A stretch of 64,000 bases of DNA from CAZPHU01 sp964419255 (lineage in GTDB: Bacteria > Fibrobacterota > Chitinivibrionia > Chitinivibrionales > CAYFVL01). The DNA lies in contig CAYQOU010000004.1 in assembly GCA_964419255.1 (NCBI GenBank), positions 1 through 64,000 on the forward strand, in the 5' to 3' direction. Within the stretch, counting starts at the first letter, position 1, and the number at the start of each line of letters is the position of its first letter. The position numbers and the translations under genes were made by a program. The notes under the pieces were generated by a model. It was not told the DNA's origin and ran no database searches. It saw only the letters and a list, made by a program, of their open reading frames with translations. Positions 7,894-17,060 of this stretch are shown here, piece by piece.

Positions 7894-9453
7894 TTACTTC
7901 TTTGCCTTGTTCTTACGCATGGTCAGCAGACACGGACTGCGGGTTATGATAACCGACAGCGCATCCTCATCCAGACGCTTTGCGATAAGCTCCTCCAGTT
8001 CTTTACGCGCATTGGGACGTATCACATCGACGTTTTGCACCCCGCAACTGCGACAGAGCTCCTCCAGGTTAAGCGTCGGGGCGATCTCATCACGAATAGA
8101 TCTTCCGGTTCCCGGATGGTTCTGCCCACCGGTCATGGCGGTTGTCGAATTGTCCAGAATCATGATAAGCCCTTTGGCCTTATTATAAACCGCATTGATA
8201 AGCCCGGTGATCCCCGAATGAATAAAGGTTGAATCACCCACAACACCCACGACACGTCCGTCCACACCGCCTCTGCGAAGCCCCTCATGGATTGTCACCC
8301 CGGCGCCCATACACACGCATGTGTGCACGGAAGAAAGCGGCGGCAGCGCCCCCAGAGTGTAGCAGCCGATATCGCCACTGACTGTCACATTGAGTTTCTT
8401 TAAAGTCTCATAGACAAACCCGTGAGGACACCCCTTACACAGCTGAGGCTTGCGCGTTCCCGCAGCCTTTTCTTCTTTCTCTTCCCCCTTGACTATAGGG
8501 GTGATAAACTCAGGACGAAGTTCTCCGATACGCCAGCTTTTGTGCCTGGCACGAACTGCTATACCCATTGCCTTGAGATGCTCCTCCAGGAAAGGATCAA
8601 GCTCTTCGATGACAACCAGCTCTTTTACCGATTGGGCAAACGTGCGAATCAGATCATCGGGAAACGGATACGGCATTCCCAGTTTCAGTATGGAGGCATC
8701 CGGATATGTCTCCTTTACATACGTGTATGGCACTCCGGCAGTGATGATTCCCAGATCGGCGCTGCCCTTCTCGATGGTGTTGAGCGGACTTTTTTCTGCG
8801 AAGTCACGCAGCTGATCCAGACGTTTTTCCAGGATGATATGTCTGCGATAGGCGTGTCCCGGCACCATCACATACTTTGCCGCATCGATGGTAAAATCCT
8901 TACGCGCAACGTTTTGACGCTCACCGATCTCCACATCCTCTTTGGTATGCGAGATACGGGTGGTCAGACGCACCATAACCGGCGTATCAAACTGCTCACT
9001 GATCTGGTAGGCATCTATCATCATGTCGTGAGCTTCCTGAGGTGTGGCCGGCTCCAGATACGGCATCTTGGCGTAGATACTCACCCAGCGGGTGTCCTGC
9101 TCGTTTTGAGAAGAATGCATGCCTGGATCATCGGCGACAACCACGACATACCCGCCATTGATTCCGGTGTAGATGGATGTCATCAGAGGGTCCATTGCGA
9201 CATTAAGGCCAACGTGTTTACACGCATACAAACTGCGAGCACCGCCAAAAGATGCCCCCAGAGCCACTTCATAAGCGACCTTTTCGTTGACCGACCACTG
9301 TGCATCGACCTCCTTGAAGGTAGCCATATGTTCCATTATTTCGGTTGATGGCGTACCGGGATAGGCGGCGGCGACTGTAACTCCAGCCTCAAAAGCACCA
9401 TGTGCTACAGCTTCATTACCGGAAAGAAGTAATCGTTTTCGTTTCTGTTCCAT
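7894..9453 (-). CDS. iorA: indolepyruvate:ferredoxin oxidoreductase alpha subunit, lacking the ferredoxin domain
   Basis: A 519-residue TPP-dependent subunit. The N-terminal pyrimidine-binding part begins LLSGNEAVAHGAFEAGV and AAAYPGTPSTEIMEH. The C-terminal TPP-binding part has LCKGCPHGFV, SGDIGCYTLGALPP and GDSTFIHSGI. Well-known IorA proteins are about 600 residues and end in two CxxCxxCxxxCP [4Fe-4S] clusters; here the protein stops just after SPCLLTMRKNKAKK and no Cys cluster occurs in the following 170 bp in any frame I checked. Electrons must then leave by a separate ferredoxin, or this belongs to a short IorA subgroup. First gene of the operon, with AAGGGTGA upstream of ATG. Confidence 0.93.
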   Translation of the reverse strand: MEQKRKRLLLSGNEAVAHGAFEAGVTVAAAYPGTPSTEIMEHMATFKEVDAQWSVNEKVAYEVALGASFGGARSLYACKHVGLNVAMDPLMTSIYTGINGGYVVVVADDPGMHSSQNEQDTRWVSIYAKMPYLEPATPQEAHDMMIDAYQISEQFDTPVMVRLTTRISHTKEDVEIGERQNVARKDFTIDAAKYVMVPGHAYRRHIILEKRLDQLRDFAEKSPLNTIEKGSADLGIITAGVPYTYVKETYPDASILKLGMPYPFPDDLIRTFAQSVKELVVIEELDPFLEEHLKAMGIAVRARHKSWRIGELRPEFITPIVKGEEKEEKAAGTRKPQLCKGCPHGFVYETLKKLNVTVSGDIGCYTLGALPPLSSVHTCVCMGAGVTIHEGLRRGGVDGRVVGVVGDSTFIHSGITGLINAVYNKAKGLIMILDNSTTAMTGGQNHPGTGRSIRDEIAPTLNLEELCRSCGVQNVDVIRPNARKELEELIAKRLDEDALSVIITRSPCLLTMRKNKAKK

Positions 9454-9857
9454 ACATATTCACCCTTATGATATCTGTTATTAGGATATTCGATTAACAC
9501 ACACACGAACAGATTGTACTTGCAGAGATAATCCTGAATCGCTGATTTGTGCGGGAATCACCATTCAAAGCGGTTAAACAAACAGTTCGGATGGATGGCT
9601 TCTGCAAACCCTTATAAAAATACATTGTTGTCTGCCTGGTATCCAGATCTGCTGGAGTCGCTTTATGTGATTAAGTGCACGATTTATATTGGACACGGTA
9701 AAACTGCGTTTCTCAGGCTGGCATAATGATTGCCACTACACATATTTTTTATACTGGAAAAGGGTGACATCTTTTATCCATCTTAAAGCTCTCCGCTGAT
9801 GGGCGGGGTTTAAAGGTTTATACCAGTGTCATTTACATTCACAAGGAGCCATTGTTA
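9454..9857. other. divergent intergenic region, iorA and UDP-sugar pyrophosphorylase
   Basis: About 400 bp between two divergent start codons. It must hold promoters for both directions, but I could not assign convincing -35/-10 pairs. AT-rich around 9730-9760. No RNA gene, repeat or small reading frame is supported. Confidence 0.5.
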
Positions 9858-11270
9858 ATGCCGGATGTTCGCGCTCAGTACCTTCAGAAATTGGATGAGG
9901 CCAATCTTCCTGCCTCGGTGAAAGCGGCTTTCAGCTACTACTATACTCGCCTGCTTGAAGGACAGAGCGGATTTATTTATGAAGAGGATATAGATCCACT
10001 GCCGGCCGGAACGATTCCATCCATGAAAACCACCAATCAATACAAGGAGATTGGGGCCAGGAAGCTGTCACAGACCGCAATAATTAAACTTAACGGTGGC
10101 CTGGGGACAACAATGGGCCTTGAGGGCCCCAAGTGTCTGCTTCCGGCAAAACAAAATTTCTCCTTCCTGGATATAAGTATCAGTCAGATAAAAGCGCTAC
10201 GCCGTGCGCAGGGGATAAACATCCCGTTTGTTCTCATGAACAGCTTCAAAACGCATCGACAAACGCTTGGAGAGCTGTGGCGTAAACACGATGATTTCAA
10301 AAATCATGATATTCCCCTGACGTTTGAGCAAAACAGATTTCCCAAGGTGCTGGAAAACAGTCTGGAGCCGGTGAGCTATCCCGAAGACCGGCAGCTGGAA
10401 TGGTCTCCTCCCGGGCATGGAGATATTTACAACTCCATGAGGGCCTCGGGGCTGCTTGAGTCCTTCAAAAAGCACGGCATCAAATATCTTTTCATATCCA
10501 ATATCGATAACCTTGGCGCGGTTATCGATACCGGCTTGCTTGGCTATTTTGCCGACAAAGACGCTCCGTTTCTCATGGAGGTTGTCGAACGGACCGAGAT
10601 GGATAAAAAAGGAGGGCATCTTGCACGGCTGAAAAATGGACAACTAATCCTTCGGGAACTTGCCCAGACTTCCTCCGAGCAGATGGACTCGTTTCAAAAC
10701 ATCAGCCGCTATCATTATTTCAATTCGAACAACATCTGGCTCAATATAGAGTATCTGGAAGAGCTTCTCGACCAAAATGAAGGTTTTTTGCCTCTCCCGA
10801 TGATTCGGAATCGTAAAAACCTCGATCCGCGAGAGCCAAACTCCCCTAAAGTGATCCAGATAGAGTCGGCGATGGGCTCTGCGATCAGTCAGTTTAGTGG
10901 AGCGGAGGCCGTTCACGTGGATAACTCACGATATCGCCCGGTGAAACGCTCCGAGGATCTTCTGGCGTTGTGGAGCGATCTGTTTACCATGCACGATGAC
11001 TATACCATACACAATAACCCATCAAGAAACCTGGGAAATATCATTATTGAGCTTGACAAAAAATACTACAAACACTACGACCAGCTCCAAAATCGCTTCC
11101 CGCACGGGGCGCCATCACTGATCCCGTGCGAATCTCTGCATATTGAAGGTGATGTTTGCTTCGGTGAGAATGTCACGCTTGAAGGGGTTATTCGTCTGGT
11201 TAACAAAACAGATGAGCAGGTGCATATTTCCGATAACCGCCATATAACCGGCGAATTTCTTTTCGAGTAG
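9858..11270 (+). CDS. UTP--glucose-1-phosphate uridylyltransferase, UGP2-like
   Basis: A 470-residue enzyme of the eukaryotic-type UDP-glucose pyrophosphorylase family, making UDP-sugar from UTP and sugar 1-phosphate. The nucleotide-binding signature is KLNGGLGTTMGLEGPKCL (about 77-94), followed by FVLMNSFKTH and the sugar-binding NIDNLGA. A C-terminal left-handed beta-helix segment begins near ESLHIEGDVCFGENV. Unrelated to bacterial GalU. ATG at 9858 has AAGGAG ten bases upstream; a TTG at 9852 in the same frame is less likely. It supplies activated sugar for glycogen or for the surface polysaccharides encoded elsewhere in the window. Confidence 0.93.
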   Translation: MPDVRAQYLQKLDEANLPASVKAAFSYYYTRLLEGQSGFIYEEDIDPLPAGTIPSMKTTNQYKEIGARKLSQTAIIKLNGGLGTTMGLEGPKCLLPAKQNFSFLDISISQIKALRRAQGINIPFVLMNSFKTHRQTLGELWRKHDDFKNHDIPLTFEQNRFPKVLENSLEPVSYPEDRQLEWSPPGHGDIYNSMRASGLLESFKKHGIKYLFISNIDNLGAVIDTGLLGYFADKDAPFLMEVVERTEMDKKGGHLARLKNGQLILRELAQTSSEQMDSFQNISRYHYFNSNNIWLNIEYLEELLDQNEGFLPLPMIRNRKNLDPREPNSPKVIQIESAMGSAISQFSGAEAVHVDNSRYRPVKRSEDLLALWSDLFTMHDDYTIHNNPSRNLGNIIIELDKKYYKHYDQLQNRFPHGAPSLIPCESLHIEGDVCFGENVTLEGVIRLVNKTDEQVHISDNRHITGEFLFE

Positions 11271-11288
11271 AAGTCTACGCACGCGGCT

Positions 11289-12521
11289 CTATTCAATCGC
11301 CCCGGCCTCCACAAGCATGTTCACAGCCTCCCCGCGATGGTATTTGCGCGCATACCACAGCGGTGTTTTGCCCATCCTGTTACGCTGGTTTACATCCGCA
11401 CCGGCGGCAACCAGAATGCGCATCGTTTGGACATGCCCCTGAGCCGCAGCATACATCAACGCGCTTCCCAACACGTTGTTTTCAGCATCGACTTGTGCAC
11501 CATGAAACAGAAGCTCCTCTATCACACGCTCGTGCCCCTTTGATGCTGCGATAATTAATGGCGTGCTTCCGTATTCATTGCGCTGATTAACATTGGGAAA
11601 ACCCTCGATAAACATATTTTTTATCTCATTGAGATTGCCGTTTCGAGCCGCAACCAGCAGATCGGTATATCCATCAGGATTTTTCTCAAGCAGCATCTTC
11701 TCTATATTCGAATGTCTCCTCTGCATAGCCGTTTTCAGCGGCGTGTTACCCTGATTATCCTCGTGGTTTACATCCGAGCCCGCTTTTAAAAGCATATCCA
11801 CGACATGAATTCGGTTGAGTTTTACCGCAAAAAGTAAAGCCGTTTTCCCCTGGGCATCCGAAGCATCGACAAACGCCCCATGGGTCAGAAGTTTCTCGAC
11901 AATTTCCGGGTGATTGTGGATCACCGCATACATAAGTGCGGTACGCCCGTTTCTGTCGGATGCGTACAGATCACTCCCCGCATTCAGCAGCATTTGAGTT
12001 ACGTGCGTCAGTCCCGATTTGGCTGCATACATGAGAGCATCCCGCCCCTCCGAGTCAGCCCCGTAGGCATCGGCACCAAACGCCAGCAGGTGTTCAACTA
12101 TTTTGGTGTTGTTGTCGAGGATTGCCGACAGCAAAGGGGTGGATGAGGTGGTGTCCGCAAACGAGGGATCTGCACCTGCATACAAAAGTCTTCTCACGAT
12201 CTGTTCTTTCCCGCTCTCAACCGCATAAAAAAGAGCTGTTTTCCCCCGACGATCGGCCCTGTGAATATCGGCATCAAATCCGATGAGCATATCAACCAGA
12301 GAGCTGCACCCGCCGGCGGCGGCAACCATCAAAACAGTTCTACCGCTGCTGTCCGAAAGATCAGGATTATATCCGTCTTCCAGAAAGGATGCGGTGGCAT
12401 TGGTATTACAGCTCTGAGCAGCTGCCAGCATATTAGCACGCGCATCTTCCTGCCGTGCATGTGCAGCCATACTGAATGAAAGTATACAGATTACCAGCAC
12501 GAAAAAATTGTTTTCTGACAT
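11289..12521 (-). CDS. exported ankyrin-repeat protein
   Basis: A 410-residue protein with an N-terminal signal peptide (hydrophobic residues 6-20, cleavage probably after AHA), then about ten ankyrin repeats filling the rest. Typical units are GRTVLMVAAAGGCSSLVDML, GKTALFYAVESGKEQIVRRL and GNTPLKTAMQRRHSNIEKML. Ankyrin repeats are protein-binding scaffolds; the partner is unknown. It would act in the periplasm. It is convergent with the pyrophosphorylase gene, 18 bp apart. No enzymatic domain is attached. Confidence 0.93.
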   Translation of the reverse strand: MSENNFFVLVICILSFSMAAHARQEDARANMLAAAQSCNTNATASFLEDGYNPDLSDSSGRTVLMVAAAGGCSSLVDMLIGFDADIHRADRRGKTALFYAVESGKEQIVRRLLYAGADPSFADTTSSTPLLSAILDNNTKIVEHLLAFGADAYGADSEGRDALMYAAKSGLTHVTQMLLNAGSDLYASDRNGRTALMYAVIHNHPEIVEKLLTHGAFVDASDAQGKTALLFAVKLNRIHVVDMLLKAGSDVNHEDNQGNTPLKTAMQRRHSNIEKMLLEKNPDGYTDLLVAARNGNLNEIKNMFIEGFPNVNQRNEYGSTPLIIAASKGHERVIEELLFHGAQVDAENNVLGSALMYAAAQGHVQTMRILVAAGADVNQRNRMGKTPLWYARKYHRGEAVNMLVEAGAIE

Positions 12522-12535
12522 GATTACAACCTAAG

Positions 12536-12578
12536 TCCGGCAAAGCCGGAGAATCAAGGATCAAGGAATTGGAACCTG
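12536..12578. repeat. short intergenic repeat with CCGGCAAAGCCGG hairpin
   Basis: A small hairpin (CCGGC-AAA-GCCGG) followed by AATCAAGGATCAAGG. A related unit lies at 36088-36133, directly after the alpha/beta hydrolase gene, and a more distant one, without the hairpin and on the other strand, at 50343-50372. Function unknown. Confidence 0.4.
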
Positions 12579-12761
12579 AACCGGCAGAGCCGAAATCGTT
12601 TTTCGGGGTACTCGAAAGGGTGGCGAATCATAGATTAGCCCAACCATGCTTGATGATGTACACACAACCTTGTGCCGAATCTCCCCGGCCGAAAAGATAG
12701 TAACCTCTTTCAAATTAAGAGGGTTTTGCCCGAGGGATACTGTTGCTGCATGGAGTCTCAT

Positions 12762-13253
12762 TTATTCGACAAAAACAGACGTACTCACCACCCATGCATC
12801 ATTATACCCTGCGGCTTTGATCCTTTTCAAGGCCTCATCCGCTTTCTTTCGGTCGGTAAAATCCCCCACCTGCATTTTATAGTATGGATCGGCATGCACG
12901 ATGTAGACAGGCATATTAAACTGCTTTTCCAGTTTATCTTTCTGTGCACGAATGGCATCCAGTTCCGTCGAAGCAGAGCACTGTATGCGATATCCGGCGG
13001 TTTGCTGCCGTTCGGAGGTTGCGGAGGGAGTCAGCACCGATGAATTGAGATCTGATGAGCTGAGCGCAATTTCGTTTCCTTTATTTAGAGTATCCAGGTA
13101 TGTTGCGGGTGAGGTGTTTTTTTCAATCTCTTCGGTCTGGTTTTTATCTTTGTTCAAAAAACCGAAAAACTTGGGAAAAGCACATGAGGTAGTACTCAAA
13201 GAAAGAATAATTGATGCAGAAAGAAGAAAAAATGTATATACTTTGTGATTCAT
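12762..13253 (-). CDS. SPOR-domain lipoprotein
   Basis: A 163-residue protein with a lipoprotein signal peptide (MNHKVYTFFLLSASIILSLS, lipobox LSTTSC, Cys at about residue 23). A low-complexity linker follows, then a C-terminal SPOR domain (about 85-160) with YRIQCSAST, a YKMQVGDFTDRKKADEAL core and AWVVST. SPOR domains bind denuded septal peptidoglycan. ATG at 13253 is chosen because GGAGG lies six to seven bases upstream; the longer frame to 13340 has no RBS. Outer-membrane lipoprotein is the likely location. Confidence 0.88.
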   Translation of the reverse strand: MNHKVYTFFLLSASIILSLSTTSCAFPKFFGFLNKDKNQTEEIEKNTSPATYLDTLNKGNEIALSSSDLNSSVLTPSATSERQQTAGYRIQCSASTELDAIRAQKDKLEKQFNMPVYIVHADPYYKMQVGDFTDRKKADEALKRIKAAGYNDAWVVSTSVFVE

Positions 13254-13338
13254 GCATATCCTCCAATGTAACTCATTTAGGACCAGTTTTAGATAATTCG
13301 GTTCAGTAGTAAATATACCCATTTGCAAGGAGCAAATC

Positions 13339-14121
13339 ATTCAAAACCGTCGGGAACGTTTCGAATCTATAAGAAAGCGTACATCCTATTCTTTCAAAGA
13401 CAGAAGATCACCGAAATCGTTGATCGTGCGCATTGTGATTCTCCTTGCGTTAACGGCTCTTGTTACCTGGTATGCCAGACGAGGAATAACCAATCCGCTG
13501 AAAAGCCCTTTTACCTTTTCTATAGCCGGTGATAAGGAGGGTATCACCATTTCCGGCCGGAACAATAGAGCTCCCCTTTTCTGGATTCCTGAGTCTGTGG
13601 AATCACTCCGGAAATTTTCTGCCGGAAAAAATATCATCATGGCTCCTGACACTGTCAGTATCGGTGCATCATGGGCATCGGGGGATCAGAATGTTTTTTT
13701 TCTCGACACCTGCTCAGCTCAAAGCCCACCCCTTGTCCCCTCTCAGTGCACAGGATTACAGGTGAATATGGCGGATGTGCATTTCAGGCGAATGCCTGAG
13801 CTTGCGAGGGGGATCGGCCCTTCGGAAATTATACACAAAGGCATCAGCCTGATTGTATGGCACTACCGATGGGGTGAGATGAAGAAGAATAGGGCTTCAC
13901 ACTATCGTGAACGTTATGATATACTGATAGTTATAGGTTGGCCGGAGAGTGAATCAGATGCGCTTCGGACGGCGCTTCGACCGCAGAAGATTATCAGTAT
14001 CGCCGACGAAAAGAGGCAAAAAAGCCAAAAGAACATAGTTTCAGCCGATAGCGTCCCCTTTCGATTTGTTATCAGGAAGAAAGCTAATGGCATTATTTCG
14101 GTTGAATCAAAACCTAAATAG
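13339..14121 (+). CDS. hypothetical membrane-anchored protein, possible ATT start
   Basis: Function unknown. One transmembrane helix (VRIVILLALTALVTWYARR) precedes a periplasmic domain ending ILIVIGWPESESDALRTALR, faintly like the end of ComEC-type metallo-hydrolase domains but without their metal ligands. The first standard start in the frame is TTG at 13420, directly at the helix and with only a weak RBS. Upstream, AAGGAG at 13327-13332 is followed six bases later by an in-frame ATT (13339), giving a basic N-terminal tail (QNRRERFESIRKRTSYSFKD), as expected for a cytoplasmic end. The frame is open back to a stop at 13294, with no ATG, GTG or TTG before 13420. It precedes pilT by 58 bp. Confidence 0.65.
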   Translation: MQNRRERFESIRKRTSYSFKDRRSPKSLIVRIVILLALTALVTWYARRGITNPLKSPFTFSIAGDKEGITISGRNNRAPLFWIPESVESLRKFSAGKNIIMAPDTVSIGASWASGDQNVFFLDTCSAQSPPLVPSQCTGLQVNMADVHFRRMPELARGIGPSEIIHKGISLIVWHYRWGEMKKNRASHYRERYDILIVIGWPESESDALRTALRPQKIISIADEKRQKSQKNIVSADSVPFRFVIRKKANGIISVESKPK

Positions 14122-14179
14122 TGCCCGAATACTTCTGCGGTAGCTTTTTTTTCCTCCACAAACGTATTTTGGAACTACT

Positions 14180-15232
14180 ATGATTACAATGCAGGAGTTG
14201 TTGAGAAAAGCATCTGAGGCGGGGGCCTCCGACCTTCACCTGACGGCCGGATCTTCACCGCTCTACAGAATCGATGGTAAGCTGGTGCCGACGAATGCGG
14301 AAAGACTGTCTCCCGATGAGGTGTTGAAGCTGGCATACAGTATCATGACCGATCAACAGCGGAAGCTTTTCGAGCAAAACAAAGAAATAGATTTTTCTTT
14401 TGGCGTTCAGAAGCTGGGACGGTATCGATCAAATATATTTCTTCAACGCGGCTGTACCAGTTGCGCAATCAGACGCATTCCTCCCGTAATCCACACATTG
14501 GAGCAACTTGGTTTGCCCCCTGTGGTGGAAAAGCTGTGTGATCGCCCCAATGGCCTGGTTCTTGTCACCGGCCCAACCGGAAGCGGAAAAAGCACGACAC
14601 TTGCAGCCATGGTGGATCGTATCAATTCCAAACGGGAAGGGCATATTCTTACCATAGAAGATCCGATAGAGTTTGTTCATCCTCACAAGAGATGTATTGT
14701 CAATCAGCGTGAAGTTCATCATGATACCGACAGCTTCACCAATGCGCTAAGAGTTGCACTACGGCAGGATCCGGACATAGTGCTCATCGGCGAGATGCGC
14801 GATCTGGAAACTATTCAGGCGGCGCTGAGTATTGCGGAAACGGGGCACCTGACCCTTGCGACTCTTCACACCAATTCGGCGGCCAAATCCGTAAACAGGA
14901 TAATCGATGCGTTTCCCAGTGGTCAGAAAGCAACTGTCAGGGCTCAGTTGTCCATGGTGCTGGAGGGAATCATCAGCCAGGCGCTTATTCCCCGCATGGG
15001 TGGTGGCCGGGTTATGGCCAGTGAAGTGCTTATCGCGACGCCCGCGATTCGTGCCCTTATCCGTGACGATAAGGTTCACCAGCTTCAGGGTATTATCGAG
15101 ATCGGACAGCAGTACGGTATGCAAACGATGAATGCAGAGCTGCTGCGTCTATACAGCAGACATCTCATAACCAAAGAAGATGCATTAGGAAGGAGTCCGG
15201 ATCCGGACAGTCTTCTGAAGCAACTCCCCTGA
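14180..15232 (+). CDS. pilT: type IV pilus retraction ATPase
   Basis: A 350-residue secretion ATPase that powers pilus retraction in twitching motility. The N-terminal domain begins ASDLHLTAGSSPLYR. The RecA-like domain has Walker A GPTGSGKSTT (131-140), Asp box LTIEDPIEF (158-166), Walker B IVLIGEMRD (200-208) and His box LTLATLHTNSA. The AIRRIP motif near 97 is typical of PilT, and the length matches the family (about 345). It is followed 47 bp later by pilC on the same strand. Other pilus genes are absent from the window. Confidence 0.96.
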   Translation: MITMQELLRKASEAGASDLHLTAGSSPLYRIDGKLVPTNAERLSPDEVLKLAYSIMTDQQRKLFEQNKEIDFSFGVQKLGRYRSNIFLQRGCTSCAIRRIPPVIHTLEQLGLPPVVEKLCDRPNGLVLVTGPTGSGKSTTLAAMVDRINSKREGHILTIEDPIEFVHPHKRCIVNQREVHHDTDSFTNALRVALRQDPDIVLIGEMRDLETIQAALSIAETGHLTLATLHTNSAAKSVNRIIDAFPSGQKATVRAQLSMVLEGIISQALIPRMGGGRVMASEVLIATPAIRALIRDDKVHQLQGIIEIGQQYGMQTMNAELLRLYSRHLITKEDALGRSPDPDSLLKQLP

Positions 15233-15279
15233 TCGATCAGGTAAAGGAATAATCTATTTAAACGTTTGGAGTGCGGTCT

Positions 15280-16476
15280 ATGGCAAAGTTCCTGTACACA
15301 GGTGTTACCACGTCCGGAAAAGAGGTTCGCGGTGAAATACAGGCTCAGAATAAAAGTGAGGTTGTCAGTCTTCTGCGTAAAAAAAAGATCCGTGTGGTGT
15401 CGCTGCGCCACAAACCGATAGCAATCGAGTTAAAATTCAACAAGGGAGTAAAGCTTCAGGACCTAAGCAGATTTACCCGTCAGTTCGCCGCCATGACATC
15501 TGCAGGACTCCCTCTTATCCAGTGCATGAACATTCTGGCATCCCAGACCGAAAACAAGATGATGGCTGAGGCGATTCACCAGGTTAGCAGTGATATTCAG
15601 GGGGGGCTTTCGCTTACTGATGCGTTTAGAAAACATCCCAAAATTTTCTCCTCCCTGTATTGCAACATGGTGGCTGCAGGTGAAGCCTCCGGTAATCTGG
15701 ATGGCGTATTGGTGCGTCTTGCTGAATACCAGGAGAAAGCAGCCGCATTGCGGCGAAAGATAAAGGGAGCAATGACTTATCCGATTGTTTTAGGAGTAGT
15801 GGCTATAGGCGCGGTTGCACTTCTTCTGACTTTTGTGGTTCCACAGTTTGCAACCATGTTTACTGATATGGGCGGTCAGCTGCCTCTTCCCACCCGGATT
15901 GTCATGTCACTCTCGGAGTTCCTGCAAAAATATGTCCTGTTTCTTATCGCCGGTGCGGTTGCAATGGTGTTTTTGCTTGGCCGCTATTACAAGACAGAAA
16001 ACGGGGCGCAGGTGATCGATTCGTTGAAGCTTCGTTTTCCGGTTTTTGGTGACCTGGAAAGAAAAAATGCTATCAGCCGTTTCTCACGGACACTCGCAAC
16101 CCTCCTGTCGAGCGGGGTTAGTATTCTTGAAGCCTTATCAATCACCGCAAAGACAGCAGGAAATAAGGTTTTGGAAAAAGGATTAATACGGACACTTGAG
16201 AGTATCACCGGAGGACAAACCATAGCAGAACCTTTAAGCAATACCGGCATTTTTCCACCAATGGTCATACACATGATCTCAGTGGGAGAAAAAACCGGTG
16301 ATCTGTCAGGTATGTTGAGCAAGGTCTCTCAGTTTTATGAGGAGGAAGTTGATGCGGCGGTGGATGCAATAACCTCCATCATTGAGCCGGTGATGATCGT
16401 ATTCATGGGTATAGTGATCGGAGGCATTCTCATTGCGATGTATTTGCCGATGTTCGACTTGATCACTTCTATCTGA
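15280..16476 (+). CDS. pilC: type IV pilus inner-membrane platform protein
   Basis: A 398-residue GspF/PilC-family protein. Two T2SS_F domains (about 65-190 and 265-390) each lead into membrane helices, with three transmembrane segments overall (about 165-190, 215-235, 365-385). Recognisable motifs include FTRQFAAMTSAGLPL, FSRTLATLLSSGVSILEAL and the final PMFDLITSI. It anchors the PilB/PilT motors at the inner membrane. ATG at 15280 with GGAG eight bases upstream is preferred to the GTG at 15271, which overlaps that RBS. Confidence 0.95.
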   Translation: MAKFLYTGVTTSGKEVRGEIQAQNKSEVVSLLRKKKIRVVSLRHKPIAIELKFNKGVKLQDLSRFTRQFAAMTSAGLPLIQCMNILASQTENKMMAEAIHQVSSDIQGGLSLTDAFRKHPKIFSSLYCNMVAAGEASGNLDGVLVRLAEYQEKAAALRRKIKGAMTYPIVLGVVAIGAVALLLTFVVPQFATMFTDMGGQLPLPTRIVMSLSEFLQKYVLFLIAGAVAMVFLLGRYYKTENGAQVIDSLKLRFPVFGDLERKNAISRFSRTLATLLSSGVSILEALSITAKTAGNKVLEKGLIRTLESITGGQTIAEPLSNTGIFPPMVIHMISVGEKTGDLSGMLSKVSQFYEEEVDAAVDAITSIIEPVMIVFMGIVIGGILIAMYLPMFDLITSI

Positions 16477-16567
16477 TTATTTCAGAGGGAATAGACCAAA
16501 AAAACAGCTAAAGAAATCAAATATTCTGCCGATACATAGAATAGGAAAAGGAAAGGCGGTGATTTTC

Positions 16568-16900
16568 ATGCGTTTGCTACCGATTCAGCAAAAGATTACT
16601 TCAGAGCTGAGAAAGGTGGAGAGTACCAAAAGAATCGAGAAGACATCCACGCAACGCCGTGCCAATGTCGATCGATCAGAGTTCTCCTCCGATGCCCAGC
16701 GTCTGAGTGATACAAAGGCAAGCGCCGAAATCGTATCTGCTCAAGTTGCAGCTCAGCCCGACATACGAACCGAAAAAGTGGAGGAAGTACGTCAGAAGAT
16801 AAATTCCGGTTTTTATGACTCACCTGAATTTATAGATAAACTTGCAGATAAATTACTCAACGATTTCGGCGTTTCTGATTCTCAGAATCCGGCGCTCTGA
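16568..16900 (+). CDS. FlgM-like anti-sigma-28 domain protein
   Basis: A 110-residue protein. The C-terminal half (about 40-105) matches the FlgM anti-sigma-28 pattern: SSDAQRLSD, then EKVEEVRQKINSGFYDSPE, then a terminal helix with IDKLADKLLND. The N-terminal half is basic and disordered. FlgM normally holds FliA until the flagellar hook is complete, yet no flagellar gene lies here; it follows pilT-pilC. It could regulate a sigma-28-type factor tied to surface motility, or be one of several FlgM paralogues. ATG at 16568 is preferred over GTG at 16559. A good terminator follows. Confidence 0.75.
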   Translation: MRLLPIQQKITSELRKVESTKRIEKTSTQRRANVDRSEFSSDAQRLSDTKASAEIVSAQVAAQPDIRTEKVEEVRQKINSGFYDSPEFIDKLADKLLNDFGVSDSQNPAL

Positions 16901-16925
16901 TTTATCGGCGCACCAGTTGGAGCAT

Positions 16926-16965
16926 AAAGAAAGCAGAAGGTTTTCGTCTGCTTTCTTTCTTCCCC
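16926..16965 (+). terminator. Rho-independent terminator after the FlgM-like gene
   Basis: A perfect 12-bp stem (16926-16937 with 16947-16958), nine-base loop, then a pyrimidine-rich T tract. It begins 25 bp after the stop and closes the pilT-pilC-FlgM-like transcript. Confidence 0.85.
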
Positions 16966-17060
16966 TCTTTGATTCCTCTCGCAGTGATATCATTTTTTGA
17001 CCATTTTCTGTTACAGAAAAGCTCCTCACGGATATCATGCTCGCGCTTGCGGGATGAAAC

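Noticed and set aside
12561..12761. 66-codon minus-strand frame downstream of the SPOR lipoprotein gene
   Set aside because: No RBS and overlaps a repeat unit; translation looks like intergenic sequence.
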